64,000 nucleotides of DNA from Acidobacteriaceae bacterium. GTDB lineage: Bacteria > Acidobacteriota > Terriglobia > Bryobacterales > Bryobacteraceae. The notes under the pieces are model-generated. The model worked only from the letters and a program-made list of their open reading frames with translations. It was not told the DNA's origin and searched no databases. Numbering within the stretch: position 1 is the stretch's first letter; every line of letters begins with the position of its first letter. The DNA lies in contig JAFAYI010000001.1 of assembly GCA_019240475.1 (NCBI GenBank), positions 1-64,000 of the forward strand. Reading direction: 5' to 3'. Below, in pieces: positions 33,156 through 42,457 of the stretch. Both the position numbers and the translations under genes were made by a program.

Positions 33156-33794
33156 ATGGAACTGCTCGATCCAGCGGAGGTCCGCGCGCTCGGCGCGCTG
33201 CTCGAAAAAGAGGCCACCACCCCGGAATACTATCCGCTCTCGTTGAACGCGCTCGTCAATGCCTGCAACCAGAAGTCGAACCGCGATCCCGTGGTCGATT
33301 ACGACGAAGATACGGTCTACGACGCCCTGAATCGGCTCCGTGAAAAAAAGCTCGCCTTGATGGTCACTGGCAGCGGGCGCGTCAATAAGTACGCTCAACG
33401 CATCTCCGAAACCCTCAATTTAGGCCGGCGCGAGCTCGCCGTTTTGTGCGCGCTCCTGCTGCGCGGGCCCCAGACCTTGGGCGAAATCAAGGATCGAAGC
33501 GATCGCATGTTTTCCTTCGCGGATACCGCGGAGGTGGAATCCATGCTGGATAAACTCGCCGAATGGGCGGCTTATCCTCTGGTCGCCAAACTCGCTCGCC
33601 AGCCCGGCCAGAAGGAGGCGCGCTACACGCATCTGCTTTCCGGCGAGCCGGCTCCTTCCGCCGCCGCCAGTGAAGCCCCCGCGTCCGCCGCTCCCACGCG
33701 CGTCGCTCAGCTCGAAGAGGAATTGCATCGGCTCCGCGCCGATCTCGATCACCTGAAAAAGCGCTTCGACGAATTAGAGGCTCAGCTTCGGTGA
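33156..33794 (+). CDS. yceH: YceH family protein (DUF480)
   Basis: This 212-residue protein matches the DUF480/YceH family: LDPAEVRALGALLEKEATTPEYYPLSLNALVNACNQKSNRDPVVDYDE, then LGRRELAVLCALLLRGPQTLGEIKDRSDRM and FADTAEVESMLDKLAEW. It contains two winged-helix domains, suggesting DNA binding, but its role is not established in any organism known to me. A C-terminal coiled coil (VAQLEEELHRLRADLDHLKKRFDELEAQLR, about 180-212) follows an Ala/Pro linker. It begins one base after the preceding stop codon, so it is in the nuclease operon. The converging DUF1634 gene ends 9 bases away. Confidence 0.93.
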   Translation: MELLDPAEVRALGALLEKEATTPEYYPLSLNALVNACNQKSNRDPVVDYDEDTVYDALNRLREKKLALMVTGSGRVNKYAQRISETLNLGRRELAVLCALLLRGPQTLGEIKDRSDRMFSFADTAEVESMLDKLAEWAAYPLVAKLARQPGQKEARYTHLLSGEPAPSAAASEAPASAAPTRVAQLEEELHRLRADLDHLKKRFDELEAQLR

Positions 33795-33803
33795 GCGTGA
33801 CCC

Positions 33804-34193
33804 TCAGCCCGCTATCGCGCCGCTAACCAGGCTATAAAGCAGCACCACCAGCACGATGCTCGTAATCGCTACGTACTTTCGGTCTCGCTCCATGGCAAAT
33901 CCGGCGAGCGAAACGGCGACCCGCGCGATGGGCGTTGCGATCAGCAGCAGGATGCCGCTTTGGATAATGGAACGGCCGCGCTGATGGAACGCGCCGTAAA
34001 GAATCTGCCCGGCGATGCGGTCCGGGCCCGGCAAAACGTGAAAGCGATAGAAGTCAACCGGCTGCTCGCCATGCCGCACCAGATAATAAATCCCCCCCAC
34101 CAGCACCACCATGGCCGACAACAGAACCCCGCCGCGCAGGACCACGCTGACCATGCGCTCTATGGTCCTGTCGGAGATCTGCCGAGCGCTCAT
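33804..34193 (-). CDS. DUF1634 membrane protein
   Basis: This 129-residue protein has three predicted membrane helices: VVLRGGVLLSAMVVLVGGIYYLV (about 15-38), SIIQSGILLLIATPIARVAVSLAGF (75-99) and YVAITSIVLVVLLYSLVSGAIAG (106-128). The pattern is DUF1634, a family that regularly follows TauE/SafE-type exporters. Its ATG overlaps the exporter stop (ATGA at 34190-34193), so the two are translationally coupled. It probably forms a complex with, or modulates, the exporter in the inner membrane. No transport motif is known for it. Confidence 0.9.
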   Translation of the reverse strand: MSARQISDRTIERMVSVVLRGGVLLSAMVVLVGGIYYLVRHGEQPVDFYRFHVLPGPDRIAGQILYGAFHQRGRSIIQSGILLLIATPIARVAVSLAGFAMERDRKYVAITSIVLVVLLYSLVSGAIAG

Positions 34194-35026
34194 ATCGTGC
34201 CGCGAATTCCGCTCACGATCATCTGCACGGCCACCAGGCCCACCACCACCGCGAAACCCTTGCGCAACAGCGGCACGGCCAGCCTGCTCAGCAAGCGCGC
34301 TCCGATCAGCGAACCTGCCAGCACGCCCAGCATCACGGGCATGATAATACCCGGATTCACATAGCCCCGGCTCAGATATACGCTCGCGCTTGCCGCGGCC
34401 GTAACCCCGATCATAAAGTTGCTGGTCGCCGTCGAAACCTTGAACGGAATCTGCATGGCCTGATCCATGGCGATCACTTTCAAAGATCCGGAGCCCACCC
34501 CCAGCAGGCCCGAGATCGCCCCCGCCCCGAACATCAACGCGAAGCCCTGTTTCACGCGATGAACTTCATACGTTTCCGCGCCGCTTGGTCCGGCATAGCT
34601 CCCGTTCAATTGGAGGCTTTTCGCGAGCGGGTCCGGCGCGAGGGGCGTGCTCGGATGCGCCGGCGGCCGCGCCGCGTGCCAAGCCGCCTGCAGCAGCACG
34701 AGCCCGAAGATCACCGCCAAAATCCGCGTCGGAACGTGCGTGCCGAGAAAGGCGCCGAGCAGCGCGCCTAAGGTTGTCGCAATCTCTAGAAACATCCCGA
34801 TCCGGATATTCGAAAATCCGTCGCGCACGTAAGCCGCTGCGGCGCCCGAAGACGTAGCGATAACGGCGATCAGGCTTGTCCCAATCGCGTACCGCATATC
34901 CACGCCCAGAAACAGCGTCAGCACCGGCGTGATAATCACGCCTCCGCCCAATCCCGTCAGTGAACCGACAAATCCGCCGAGCAGCGCGGCCGCAAACACG
35001 ATAGGCGCGAATTCCGCATTCGTCAT
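34190..35026 (-). CDS. TauE/SafE family sulfite/anion exporter
   Basis: This 278-residue membrane protein has the TSUP (TauE/SafE, DUF81) duplication. The first half shows ALLGGFVGSLTGLGGGVIITPVLTLFLGVDMRYAIGTSLIAV, with the glycine-rich GxxxGLGGG motif. The second half repeats GAISGLLGVGSGSLKVIAMDQAMQIPFKVSTATSNFMIGV. About eight helices are predicted. Family members export sulfite, sulfoacetate or other C2 organosulfur anions; the ion here is not known. The DUF1634 gene is coupled downstream and the LptC-LptA fusion gene ends 16 bases upstream, so this may be a three-gene operon. Confidence 0.92.
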   Translation of the reverse strand: MTNAEFAPIVFAAALLGGFVGSLTGLGGGVIITPVLTLFLGVDMRYAIGTSLIAVIATSSGAAAAYVRDGFSNIRIGMFLEIATTLGALLGAFLGTHVPTRILAVIFGLVLLQAAWHAARPPAHPSTPLAPDPLAKSLQLNGSYAGPSGAETYEVHRVKQGFALMFGAGAISGLLGVGSGSLKVIAMDQAMQIPFKVSTATSNFMIGVTAAASASVYLSRGYVNPGIIMPVMLGVLAGSLIGARLLSRLAVPLLRKGFAVVVGLVAVQMIVSGIRGTI

Positions 35027-35041
35027 TCCTGCATTCGCGCG

Positions 35042-37378
35042 CTAGTGCTTCTTCATCTGCGTATAAGCCAGTTGCTTGTTCTCGCCCTCGACGATTAAGT
35101 GATCGTCTCCGCTGAAGTAAGTGAGCTGCCGCCCCTTCGTCACGCCTTTATAACTATCCACCATCTGCGGCGCGCCCCCGTTCAATACGACTTTGTCTTC
35201 TTTGGTGTAGTATTCGCAATGCTCGGAGGTCCCGGCCCGCGTCCGCCCCGGCGCCACTGCCTCGAAAATGGAAACGCTCCCGTCTGCAAACGCGTGGTCG
35301 AGCGACGACTGGTTCGTATTCTTCTCGTCTTTCGGACTTAAGAACGCCTGCACCTGCTTGGACGTCACCGTCATTTTGTCGCGCGTCAGCTTCACGCCGC
35401 CGGTGTAAAGCGCCATGCGAGTATCGTCGCGGTAAAACACGTCGGGCGCGCGAACAATGGTATAGACAGGCATGGGCGCCGGCGCATTCGGCTGCCGCGC
35501 GGCGGTCTGCTTATTGTCCACCAGCTCGCTTACCACGTCTCCCACCGCGTGCAGCGATTGCTGGTCGCGATCAATCGCGATGGCGTTCGCCGCAATCCGG
35601 CTGGCGCCTTGCCACATCATCGCGTGCCCCTCGTAGAACACCTTAGTGTTGTTCTCGCGAGTTTGCATCTGGTCCGCTTTGGCTTGCATCGGTTGCTTAT
35701 CGTCCAGCATGGACGTCCCCGGCTTTTGGTTAGGGTCGGGCTGATGCGTCGAAACCACATGGCCAATGGCGTCCATATCGCCGCTCGCCTGGTTCATCAC
35801 AATCTTGTCCGCGATCGCGGAACCCGTATCGTCCAGCACGCGCGCGCTATCGGTCAGCGTGATGCGGTTGATGGTCTGTTCCAGGTACGCTTTCTTCGCC
35901 CAAGCCCGCCTCGCGCCCTCCTCGTAACGGAAGTTGCCGGTCTGCTCAATCGTCGCCACTTGATTGCTATTCGGCGTGAATCTCGCCGACATCTGGTCGC
36001 TCCAGGTCAGCGCCGGTGCGGGCGGCTTCCCGTCTCTCGGCGGGTTCTTCGCCATTGCAATCGGCTTGTCCGTATGGGTCGAGACGTTCCAGGCCTGAAA
36101 CTTATCGATGTAACTGCTCGCCCCATACGCCACGCGCAAATGAGACGCGTTCACGATCCTGTGCGGTTGATCCTGCCGGTTCGGCTTAAACTCTAACTGC
36201 GCCTGCGAAGGCGTCCGGATCTCCTGCACCTCCTGCCCTCCCGGCTTCATCTCCATCTCGATGTGCTCGCTCCGCAAAAAACGCGTCTCGGCAAGCTGAA
36301 CGCCCGGCTGCGGCAGCGGCGTCGATTCGGCCACTGCATGCCCATCGGCCAGAACCAGGCGCAGCACGCTGTCGTCTCCCGCCGTGCCGTTGCGAACCTT
36401 CGCCTGCAAGGCAAACCGCAAGTCCGCATGATCGCCCGTCAGCGTCGTCTGCGAGCCCGGCTCCGTCGTCACCACCCGCGCGTTCTTTTCTCCCACCATC
36501 TGCACCAGGTTTCCGTCTTCGTCGAAGAAGCCTGTCATATGATCGGCAGAATAATCGGTGTGGCGGTCCTCGCGCTCGTCCTTCCCTATCGGATGTTCCG
36601 CGTCCACCTGGCGCAACCGCCCGTCCTGCAGCGCGACAATCGAGTTCTGCGCCTGAATCGTCGTCTCCTGCCGTTGCAGCTTCGACCACGGCGACAGATA
36701 CACTCTCTGTTCGTCTTCCTTGTACACCAGATCGGCCGTCTCGATGTGCATCTTCTTCTCGGCCGGCCCATTGCCGATCCAGTCCAAGGCGATCTGCGAC
36801 CTTAGGTGCAGCGTCTTCGTATTCGGATCGTAATCGGCCCCCACCGCTCGCCCATCCCCCTGCGTGAACACGAACGACGCCGGCCGGTCCGTCGTCACTC
36901 TTCCCGTCTTGGTCTCGTACGTCACCCCGGACGTCGTTACCCGAACGCGCTTCGAAGCTTCGTTCTTATCCGCCGCGTTCCGATCCCATGGCACGTTCAT
37001 CACGATCCAAACCGGCCCATCCGCCGTCAGGATTCCGGAGCCCTCGTTGAAAAAGGCGCGGTCCGTATTGACATAGGTGTACGAAGAGCCGGACTTGTTG
37101 TAGATCCGAAGCGCCAGCGCGCGCAGCTCGAAAGTGGAAGGATCGTGCGTCGCCTGAAACGACTTTGCGTCCACCCGCACCACCGGCTTTCCGGTCTGAG
37201 GGTCGTCTTTCTGATAGCGCCATCCCTTGGATGCCTCTGCCTCGTATCCCGTCCGGATCTTGGGAGTCGGAGTCGCGTGCTCGCCTTTTTCCTTCTCGAG
37301 GCGCAGCTTGTAGGTGTAGCCTACAATAGCGGTGATACACAACGCCGCCGCCGCCAACAGCACAGGCATTCGCCGCAT
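35042..37378 (-). CDS. LptC/LptA-type LPS transport fusion protein
   Basis: This 778-residue protein has an N-terminal membrane helix (VLLAAAALCITAIVGYTYKLRLEKE, about 6-30), as in LptC. It is followed by an LptC-like beta region (RVDAKSFQATHDPSTFELRALALRIYNKSG, about 65-100) and several OstA/LptA-type jelly-roll segments (for example HLRSQIALDWIGNGPAEKKMHIETADLVYKEDEQ, then ITLTDSARVLDDTGSAIADKIVMNQASGDMDAIG, and a last one near 650-770). LptA and LptC carry lipopolysaccharide across the periplasm to LptD. Standard proteins have about 190 residues each, so this is a multi-domain bridge version. It lies upstream of the TauE gene and diverges from groES. Confidence 0.82.
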   Translation of the reverse strand: MRRMPVLLAAAALCITAIVGYTYKLRLEKEKGEHATPTPKIRTGYEAEASKGWRYQKDDPQTGKPVVRVDAKSFQATHDPSTFELRALALRIYNKSGSSYTYVNTDRAFFNEGSGILTADGPVWIVMNVPWDRNAADKNEASKRVRVTTSGVTYETKTGRVTTDRPASFVFTQGDGRAVGADYDPNTKTLHLRSQIALDWIGNGPAEKKMHIETADLVYKEDEQRVYLSPWSKLQRQETTIQAQNSIVALQDGRLRQVDAEHPIGKDEREDRHTDYSADHMTGFFDEDGNLVQMVGEKNARVVTTEPGSQTTLTGDHADLRFALQAKVRNGTAGDDSVLRLVLADGHAVAESTPLPQPGVQLAETRFLRSEHIEMEMKPGGQEVQEIRTPSQAQLEFKPNRQDQPHRIVNASHLRVAYGASSYIDKFQAWNVSTHTDKPIAMAKNPPRDGKPPAPALTWSDQMSARFTPNSNQVATIEQTGNFRYEEGARRAWAKKAYLEQTINRITLTDSARVLDDTGSAIADKIVMNQASGDMDAIGHVVSTHQPDPNQKPGTSMLDDKQPMQAKADQMQTRENNTKVFYEGHAMMWQGASRIAANAIAIDRDQQSLHAVGDVVSELVDNKQTAARQPNAPAPMPVYTIVRAPDVFYRDDTRMALYTGGVKLTRDKMTVTSKQVQAFLSPKDEKNTNQSSLDHAFADGSVSIFEAVAPGRTRAGTSEHCEYYTKEDKVVLNGGAPQMVDSYKGVTKGRQLTYFSGDDHLIVEGENKQLAYTQMKKH

Positions 37379-37541
37379 AATCGATAATCTGCCTTGGATT
37401 TCTTTAGAATAGCAGCCCTAGGCTGTGCAAACGGCCGTAAGATCGGAAAGAACAGCCTCATAATATCTGAGTCTAGCGTTGTAAAGGCACCCAAGCGCCA
37501 AAAATTTATTACCTTGCGATTCAACGACTTACGATATGTCC

Positions 37542-37568
37542 TTGTCACTCGCGCCTAGAGTGTGCTAA
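37542..37568. promoter_or_regulatory. CIRCE-like operator (HrcA site) upstream of groES
   Basis: TTGTCACTC at 37542-37550 and GTGTGCTAA at 37560-37568 flank a 9-base spacer. The CIRCE consensus TTAGCACTC-N9-GAGTGCTAA has the same length and spacing, with two mismatches in the left arm and one in the right. It lies 80 bases before the groES ATG, the usual place for HrcA repression. The gap 37379-37648 shows no gene; a clear sigma70 promoter was not found. Confidence 0.6.
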
Positions 37569-37648
37569 AACAGGCACTGGGTGAGTCGAGCCTGCTTGGC
37601 CCGATCACAAAATTCCCAAGGTATTGGATTCCAGTGGAGGTTTGAAGT

Positions 37649-37966
37649 ATGGACATTCGACCGCTTCACGACCGCGTCGTGATCAAGCGAATCGAAGAAA
37701 GCGAGACCATGCAAGGCGGTCTTTACATTCCAGATAGCGCAAAAGAAAAGCCGCAAAAGGGCGAAGTGGTCGCCATCGGCAAAGGGAAGCGCACCGAAGA
37801 CGGAAAGCTGCTCCCGCTCGATGTGCAGGTTGGCGATCAGATTCTGTTTGGCAAGTATTCGGGAAGCGACATCAAGATCGACGGCAATGAGTACCTGATT
37901 ATGCGCGAGGACGAAATCCTCGGCGTGTTCAGCAACGGCGCCGCTGCCGCAAAGGGAGGCAAGTAA
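37649..37966 (+). CDS. groES: Co-chaperonin GroES
   Basis: This 105-residue protein is a standard GroES. It begins [36 protein letters not shown], with the mobile-loop region around residues 18-34. [45 protein letters not shown] are the beta-barrel core motifs. The heptameric lid closes GroEL during ATP-driven folding in the cytoplasm. GGAGG lies 9 bases before the ATG. It forms an operon with groEL, 3 bases downstream, and is probably heat-inducible through the upstream CIRCE-like element. A tail of about ten residues, [11 protein letters not shown], extends beyond the usual end. Confidence 0.98.
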   Translation: MDIRPLHDRVVIKRIEESETMQGGLYIPDSAKEKPQKGEVVAIGKGKRTEDGKLLPLDVQVGDQILFGKYSGSDIKIDGNEYLIMREDEILGVFSNGAAAAKGGK

Positions 37967-39601
<1,635 letters not shown>

Positions 39602-39624
39602 TCGAATCCAGTCTCAACTCTTTG

Positions 39625-39660
39625 GCCCGTTCGGCTCACCGCCGGACGGGCTATTTCTTT
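39625..39660. terminator. Bidirectional terminator between groEL and DUF6496
   Basis: GCCCGTTCGG at 39625-39634 pairs with CCGGACGGGC at 39642-39651 (10 bp with one G-T wobble), loop CTCACCG, followed by TATTTCTTTTTC. The stem ends on the first base of the DUF6496 stop codon complement, and the A-rich sequence needed for the minus strand is weaker, so it mainly serves groEL. Confidence 0.85.
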
Positions 39661-39962
39661 TTCGAAGCGCTCTTCTTCTTCGAGGCGCTCTTCTTTTTCG
39701 AAGCCGCCTTCTTTGTCCCGCTCTTCTTGCCCGCGCTCTTCTTCGCTGCTTTCTTGTTCGGGCTCTCCGGAATGTCGGCGCCCGCGCGCCGCGCCTCGCT
39801 CAGCCCGATCGCAATCGCCTGCTTCCGGTTCTTCACCGGCCTCTTGCCCCCCGACTTCAGTTCGTGATGCTTATACTCATGCATCACTTTTCCCATCTTG
39901 TTCTTCACAGTCCGCTTCGATTTCGGACCCGAACCGGAACTCGTCTTCTTTTTCGTCGCCAT
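39651..39962 (-). CDS. DUF6496 protein with lysine-rich repeat tail
   Basis: This 103-residue basic protein has the conserved segment KNKMGKVMHEYKHHELKSGGKRPVKNRKQAIAIGLSEARRAG (about residues 20-60), the DUF6496 core. The tail (KKAAKKSAGKKSGTKKAASKKKSASKKKSASKKK) is a lysine-rich repeat like those of histone H1-type or DNA-binding proteins. It probably binds nucleic acid non-specifically; this is inferred from charge only. AGGAG lies 6 bases upstream of the ATG. Lysine-rich tandem repeats encode the tail (39653-39720), so copy number may vary between strains. Confidence 0.85.
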   Translation of the reverse strand: MATKKKTSSGSGPKSKRTVKNKMGKVMHEYKHHELKSGGKRPVKNRKQAIAIGLSEARRAGADIPESPNKKAAKKSAGKKSGTKKAASKKKSASKKKSASKKK

Positions 39963-40068
39963 CTGATTCTCCTGACAGAGTTGCTTCTATTTACTTGAGA
40001 TTCATCGCTCGTGAATGGTTTCACGGAACTAGACTGGTTGTTATCCTGACTATTTAAAGAGGTCCATC

Positions 40069-40584
40069 CTGTCCCGTATCTCAGCCGCGTTTCGCAGCTT
40101 TTTCTCTATCCTGTTCTCGGGCGTTTTGCCCGAAGATATCGCCTCTCACTTCGGTTACGCCAAGCCCATGAAGGCGCCCGAGCCGCCCAAAATTAAAATC
40201 ACCGACGGCGCACTGCAAATCCTTCAAATACTCCAGCGCGATTCCCGCCTGGTCGACTTCCTCATGGAAGACATCTCCTCCTATGGCGACGATCAGGTCG
40301 GCTCCGCCGTGCGCAGCATCCATGGCGATTGCAAAGCCAGCTTGACGCGCCATGTTACTTTGGCTCCCGTCATCGATAACGTCGAAGGAACTTATCAAAA
40401 ACTCGACCCCTCCAAAGCTCCCGACCCGAATCGCATCAAGCTCATCGGCAATGTTCCCGCAACGGGTAAAGCTGCCGGCGGCACGCTGCGCCATCGCGGT
40501 TGGATAGTGTCGTCCGTCAATCTGCCGCCCCTCGGCAAACAGGACATCTCGGTTCTCGCGCCCGCCGAACTGGAAGTAGAGTAG
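40069..40584 (+). CDS. DUF2760 domain protein
   Basis: The reading is extended upstream of the first clear TTG at 40126 to a CTG at 40069. AAAGAGG lies 6 bases before it, and the extra residues LSRISAAFRSFFSILFSGVLPEDIASHFG give the expected hydrophobic N-terminus of DUF2760 proteins. The rest has ALQILQILQRDSRLVDFLMEDISSYGDDQVGSAVRSIHGDCKASLTRHV and LRHRGWIVSSVNLPPLGKQDISVLAPAELEVE. DUF2760 genes usually precede two Hsp70-like genes, as here. Function is unknown; coupling to chaperones suggests a substrate or cofactor role. The Hsp70 gene begins 11 bases downstream. An ATC codon just before CTG is a less likely start. Confidence 0.82.
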   Translation: MSRISAAFRSFFSILFSGVLPEDIASHFGYAKPMKAPEPPKIKITDGALQILQILQRDSRLVDFLMEDISSYGDDQVGSAVRSIHGDCKASLTRHVTLAPVIDNVEGTYQKLDPSKAPDPNRIKLIGNVPATGKAAGGTLRHRGWIVSSVNLPPLGKQDISVLAPAELEVE

Positions 40585-40595
40585 ACCCCGCGCCA

Positions 40596-42398
40596 ATGTC
40601 CGAGTACATCGTCGGTATCGACTTAGGCACCACCAACAGCGCTCTCGCTTACGCGCCTGCCAGCTCCGCGGACGGGGAAACCGCGCCCGTGCAGCTCTTC
40701 CCAGTCGCCCAGCTCGTCAATCCCGGCGAAGTGACCGCGCTCGACCTGTTGCCTTCGTCCTTATATATCCCCGGCGCCAATGAGTTCGTCGAAGGCTCGC
40801 TTGCCCTTCCCTGGGACGATACTCCGCGCTACGTCACCGGCAGCCTCGCCCGCAAACGAGGCGTCGAAAACACCAGCCGACTGGTCAGCTCCGCGAAGTC
40901 CTGGCTGTCGAATCAAAACGCCGATCCCACGCAGCCGCTGCTGCCCCCCGCCGCGCCCGAAGGAATCGAAAAGATTTCCCCCGTCGATGCCTCGCGCGAA
41001 TACTTGAACCACCTGCGCTCGGCTTGGAATCAAGCTCATCCCGACGCACCGCTCGAAAAGCAAACGGTTCTCATCACCGTCCCGGCCTCTTTCGACGCCT
41101 CCGCGCGCGACCTTACGCAGCGCGCCGCCAAGCTCGCAGGCTTTCCCGAAGTCACCATCATCGAAGAGCCGCAATCGGCCTTCTACGCCTGGATCGAGCG
41201 CAATCCCGATTGGCGCGAGCAGGTCGCGCCCGGCGATCTCATCCTGGTCGTCGATATCGGCGGCGGCACCACCGATTTCACGCTCATCGCTGTCACGGAA
41301 GAATCCGGCAGTCTCCAGCTGGAGCGCGTCGCCGTGGGCGAACATCTCCTGCTCGGCGGCGACAATATGGATCTGGCCGTCGCCCGCTTCGCCGAGCAGC
41401 AGTTCGCGCAGAAGGGCACGAAGCTCGACGCCCTACAGTTCCATTCGCTTTGGCAGCAATGCCGCGCCGCGAAAGAAACTCTGCTCGCCGGAGACTCCGC
41501 GCCCGAAGAGCAACCGCTGACCATCCTCGGCCGCGGCTCGGGCCTGGTCGGCGGCACGGTCAAAGGCAAGATTCGCCGCGACGATGTGCGCCAGTTACTG
41601 CTCGAAGGTTTCTTTCCCATCGTCGCCGCCGACGCCTTTCCTCAACGGCAGCGCCGCGCCGCCCTGATGGAGGTCGGGCTCAACTACGCATCCGACCCTG
41701 CCGTCACCAAGCACCTCGCGCAATTCTTGCGGCAGGCCGGCAATGCCCGCCCCACGCATCTTCTCCTGAACGGCGGCGTGCTGCAGGCCCGCGCCATCGA
41801 GCGCCGCCTCTTCGACGTCATCAACGGCTGGCTGAAAGAATCATCCGCCCCCGCTCTCATCGAACTGCAAAACGAAACCAAGCAGGCCGACCTGATGCAT
41901 GCCGTCGCGCGCGGCGCCGCTTACTATGGCCTCGCTCGCACAGGCAAAGGCGTGCGAATTCGCGGCGGTGTGCCGCGAACCTATTACGTCGGCATCGAAA
42001 GCTCGCTGCCGGCCGTCCCCGGTTTGGCCGCCCCCATGAAGGCCCTCACGGTCGTCCCGTTCGGACTCGAAGAAGGCTCCAGGGTTCAACTGCCGCAGCG
42101 CAAATTCGCGCTCATAGTCGGTGAGCCCGCCGAGTTCCGCTTCTTCTCCTCGCTGTCTCGCAAGACCGACGAACCCGGATCGCTGATCGAAGAGATCTCG
42201 GACGACATGGAGGAACTTCCGCCCATGGAGGTCTCGCTCCCGCCGCACACCGACGCGACTCGGGAAGAGATCGTTCCCGTCACCCTCGAAACCAATGTCA
42301 CCGAAACCGGCATGCTGGAGCTGTGGTGCGTCGCCGCCGACGGCCGCCGCTGGAAACTGGAGTTCAACGTGCGCGAGCGCGCTGCGGCAGCGGCATGA
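40596..42398 (+). CDS. Hsp70 family protein (first of pair)
   Basis: The ATG at 40596 gives MSEYIVGIDLGTTNSALAYAPASS, the Hsp70 phosphate-1 loop. The 600-residue product has the actin-like ATPase: LVVDIGGGTTDFTLIAV is phosphate-2, and LLLNGGVLQARAIERRLFDVI is the adenosine motif. The C-terminal 150 residues (LPQRKFALIVGEPAEFRFFSSLSR, then ELPPMEVSLPPHTDATREEIVPVTLETNVTETGMLELWCVAADGRRWKLEFNVRER) form a beta-rich substrate-like domain, shorter than DnaK. Its SAKSWLSNQ stretch recurs in the next gene. It is an atypical Hsp70 (HscC/YegD-like or DUF2760-linked). Its stop overlaps the mini-ORF at 42395. Confidence 0.93.
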   Translation: MSEYIVGIDLGTTNSALAYAPASSADGETAPVQLFPVAQLVNPGEVTALDLLPSSLYIPGANEFVEGSLALPWDDTPRYVTGSLARKRGVENTSRLVSSAKSWLSNQNADPTQPLLPPAAPEGIEKISPVDASREYLNHLRSAWNQAHPDAPLEKQTVLITVPASFDASARDLTQRAAKLAGFPEVTIIEEPQSAFYAWIERNPDWREQVAPGDLILVVDIGGGTTDFTLIAVTEESGSLQLERVAVGEHLLLGGDNMDLAVARFAEQQFAQKGTKLDALQFHSLWQQCRAAKETLLAGDSAPEEQPLTILGRGSGLVGGTVKGKIRRDDVRQLLLEGFFPIVAADAFPQRQRRAALMEVGLNYASDPAVTKHLAQFLRQAGNARPTHLLLNGGVLQARAIERRLFDVINGWLKESSAPALIELQNETKQADLMHAVARGAAYYGLARTGKGVRIRGGVPRTYYVGIESSLPAVPGLAAPMKALTVVPFGLEEGSRVQLPQRKFALIVGEPAEFRFFSSLSRKTDEPGSLIEEISDDMEELPPMEVSLPPHTDATREEIVPVTLETNVTETGMLELWCVAADGRRWKLEFNVRERAAAAA

Positions 42399-42457
42399 AA
42401 ATAGGCAATGAGGGCTCGCGCCGAATGAATATCGGTAATCAGGCCTCGGCCGAATGA
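42395..42457 (+). CDS. 20-codon mini-ORF made of degenerate Hsp70 start copies
   Basis: ATG at 42395 overlaps the stop of the first Hsp70 gene (ATGA), and its own TGA overlaps the ATG of the second (ATGA at 42454-42457). The 20-residue product is MKIGNEGSRRMNIGNQASAE. Two starts, MKIGN and MNIGN, echo MNIGI of the following Hsp70, at 30- and 29-base spacing. It may be a translational coupling leader or a duplication remnant. No ribosome binding site is visible, so expression is uncertain. Confidence 0.35.
   Translation: MKIGNEGSRRMNIGNQASAE

Noticed and set aside
36806..37387. Plus-strand frame opposite the Lpt fusion
   Set aside because: It is Arg/His-rich, a typical shadow of the Lpt gene, and crosses its start.
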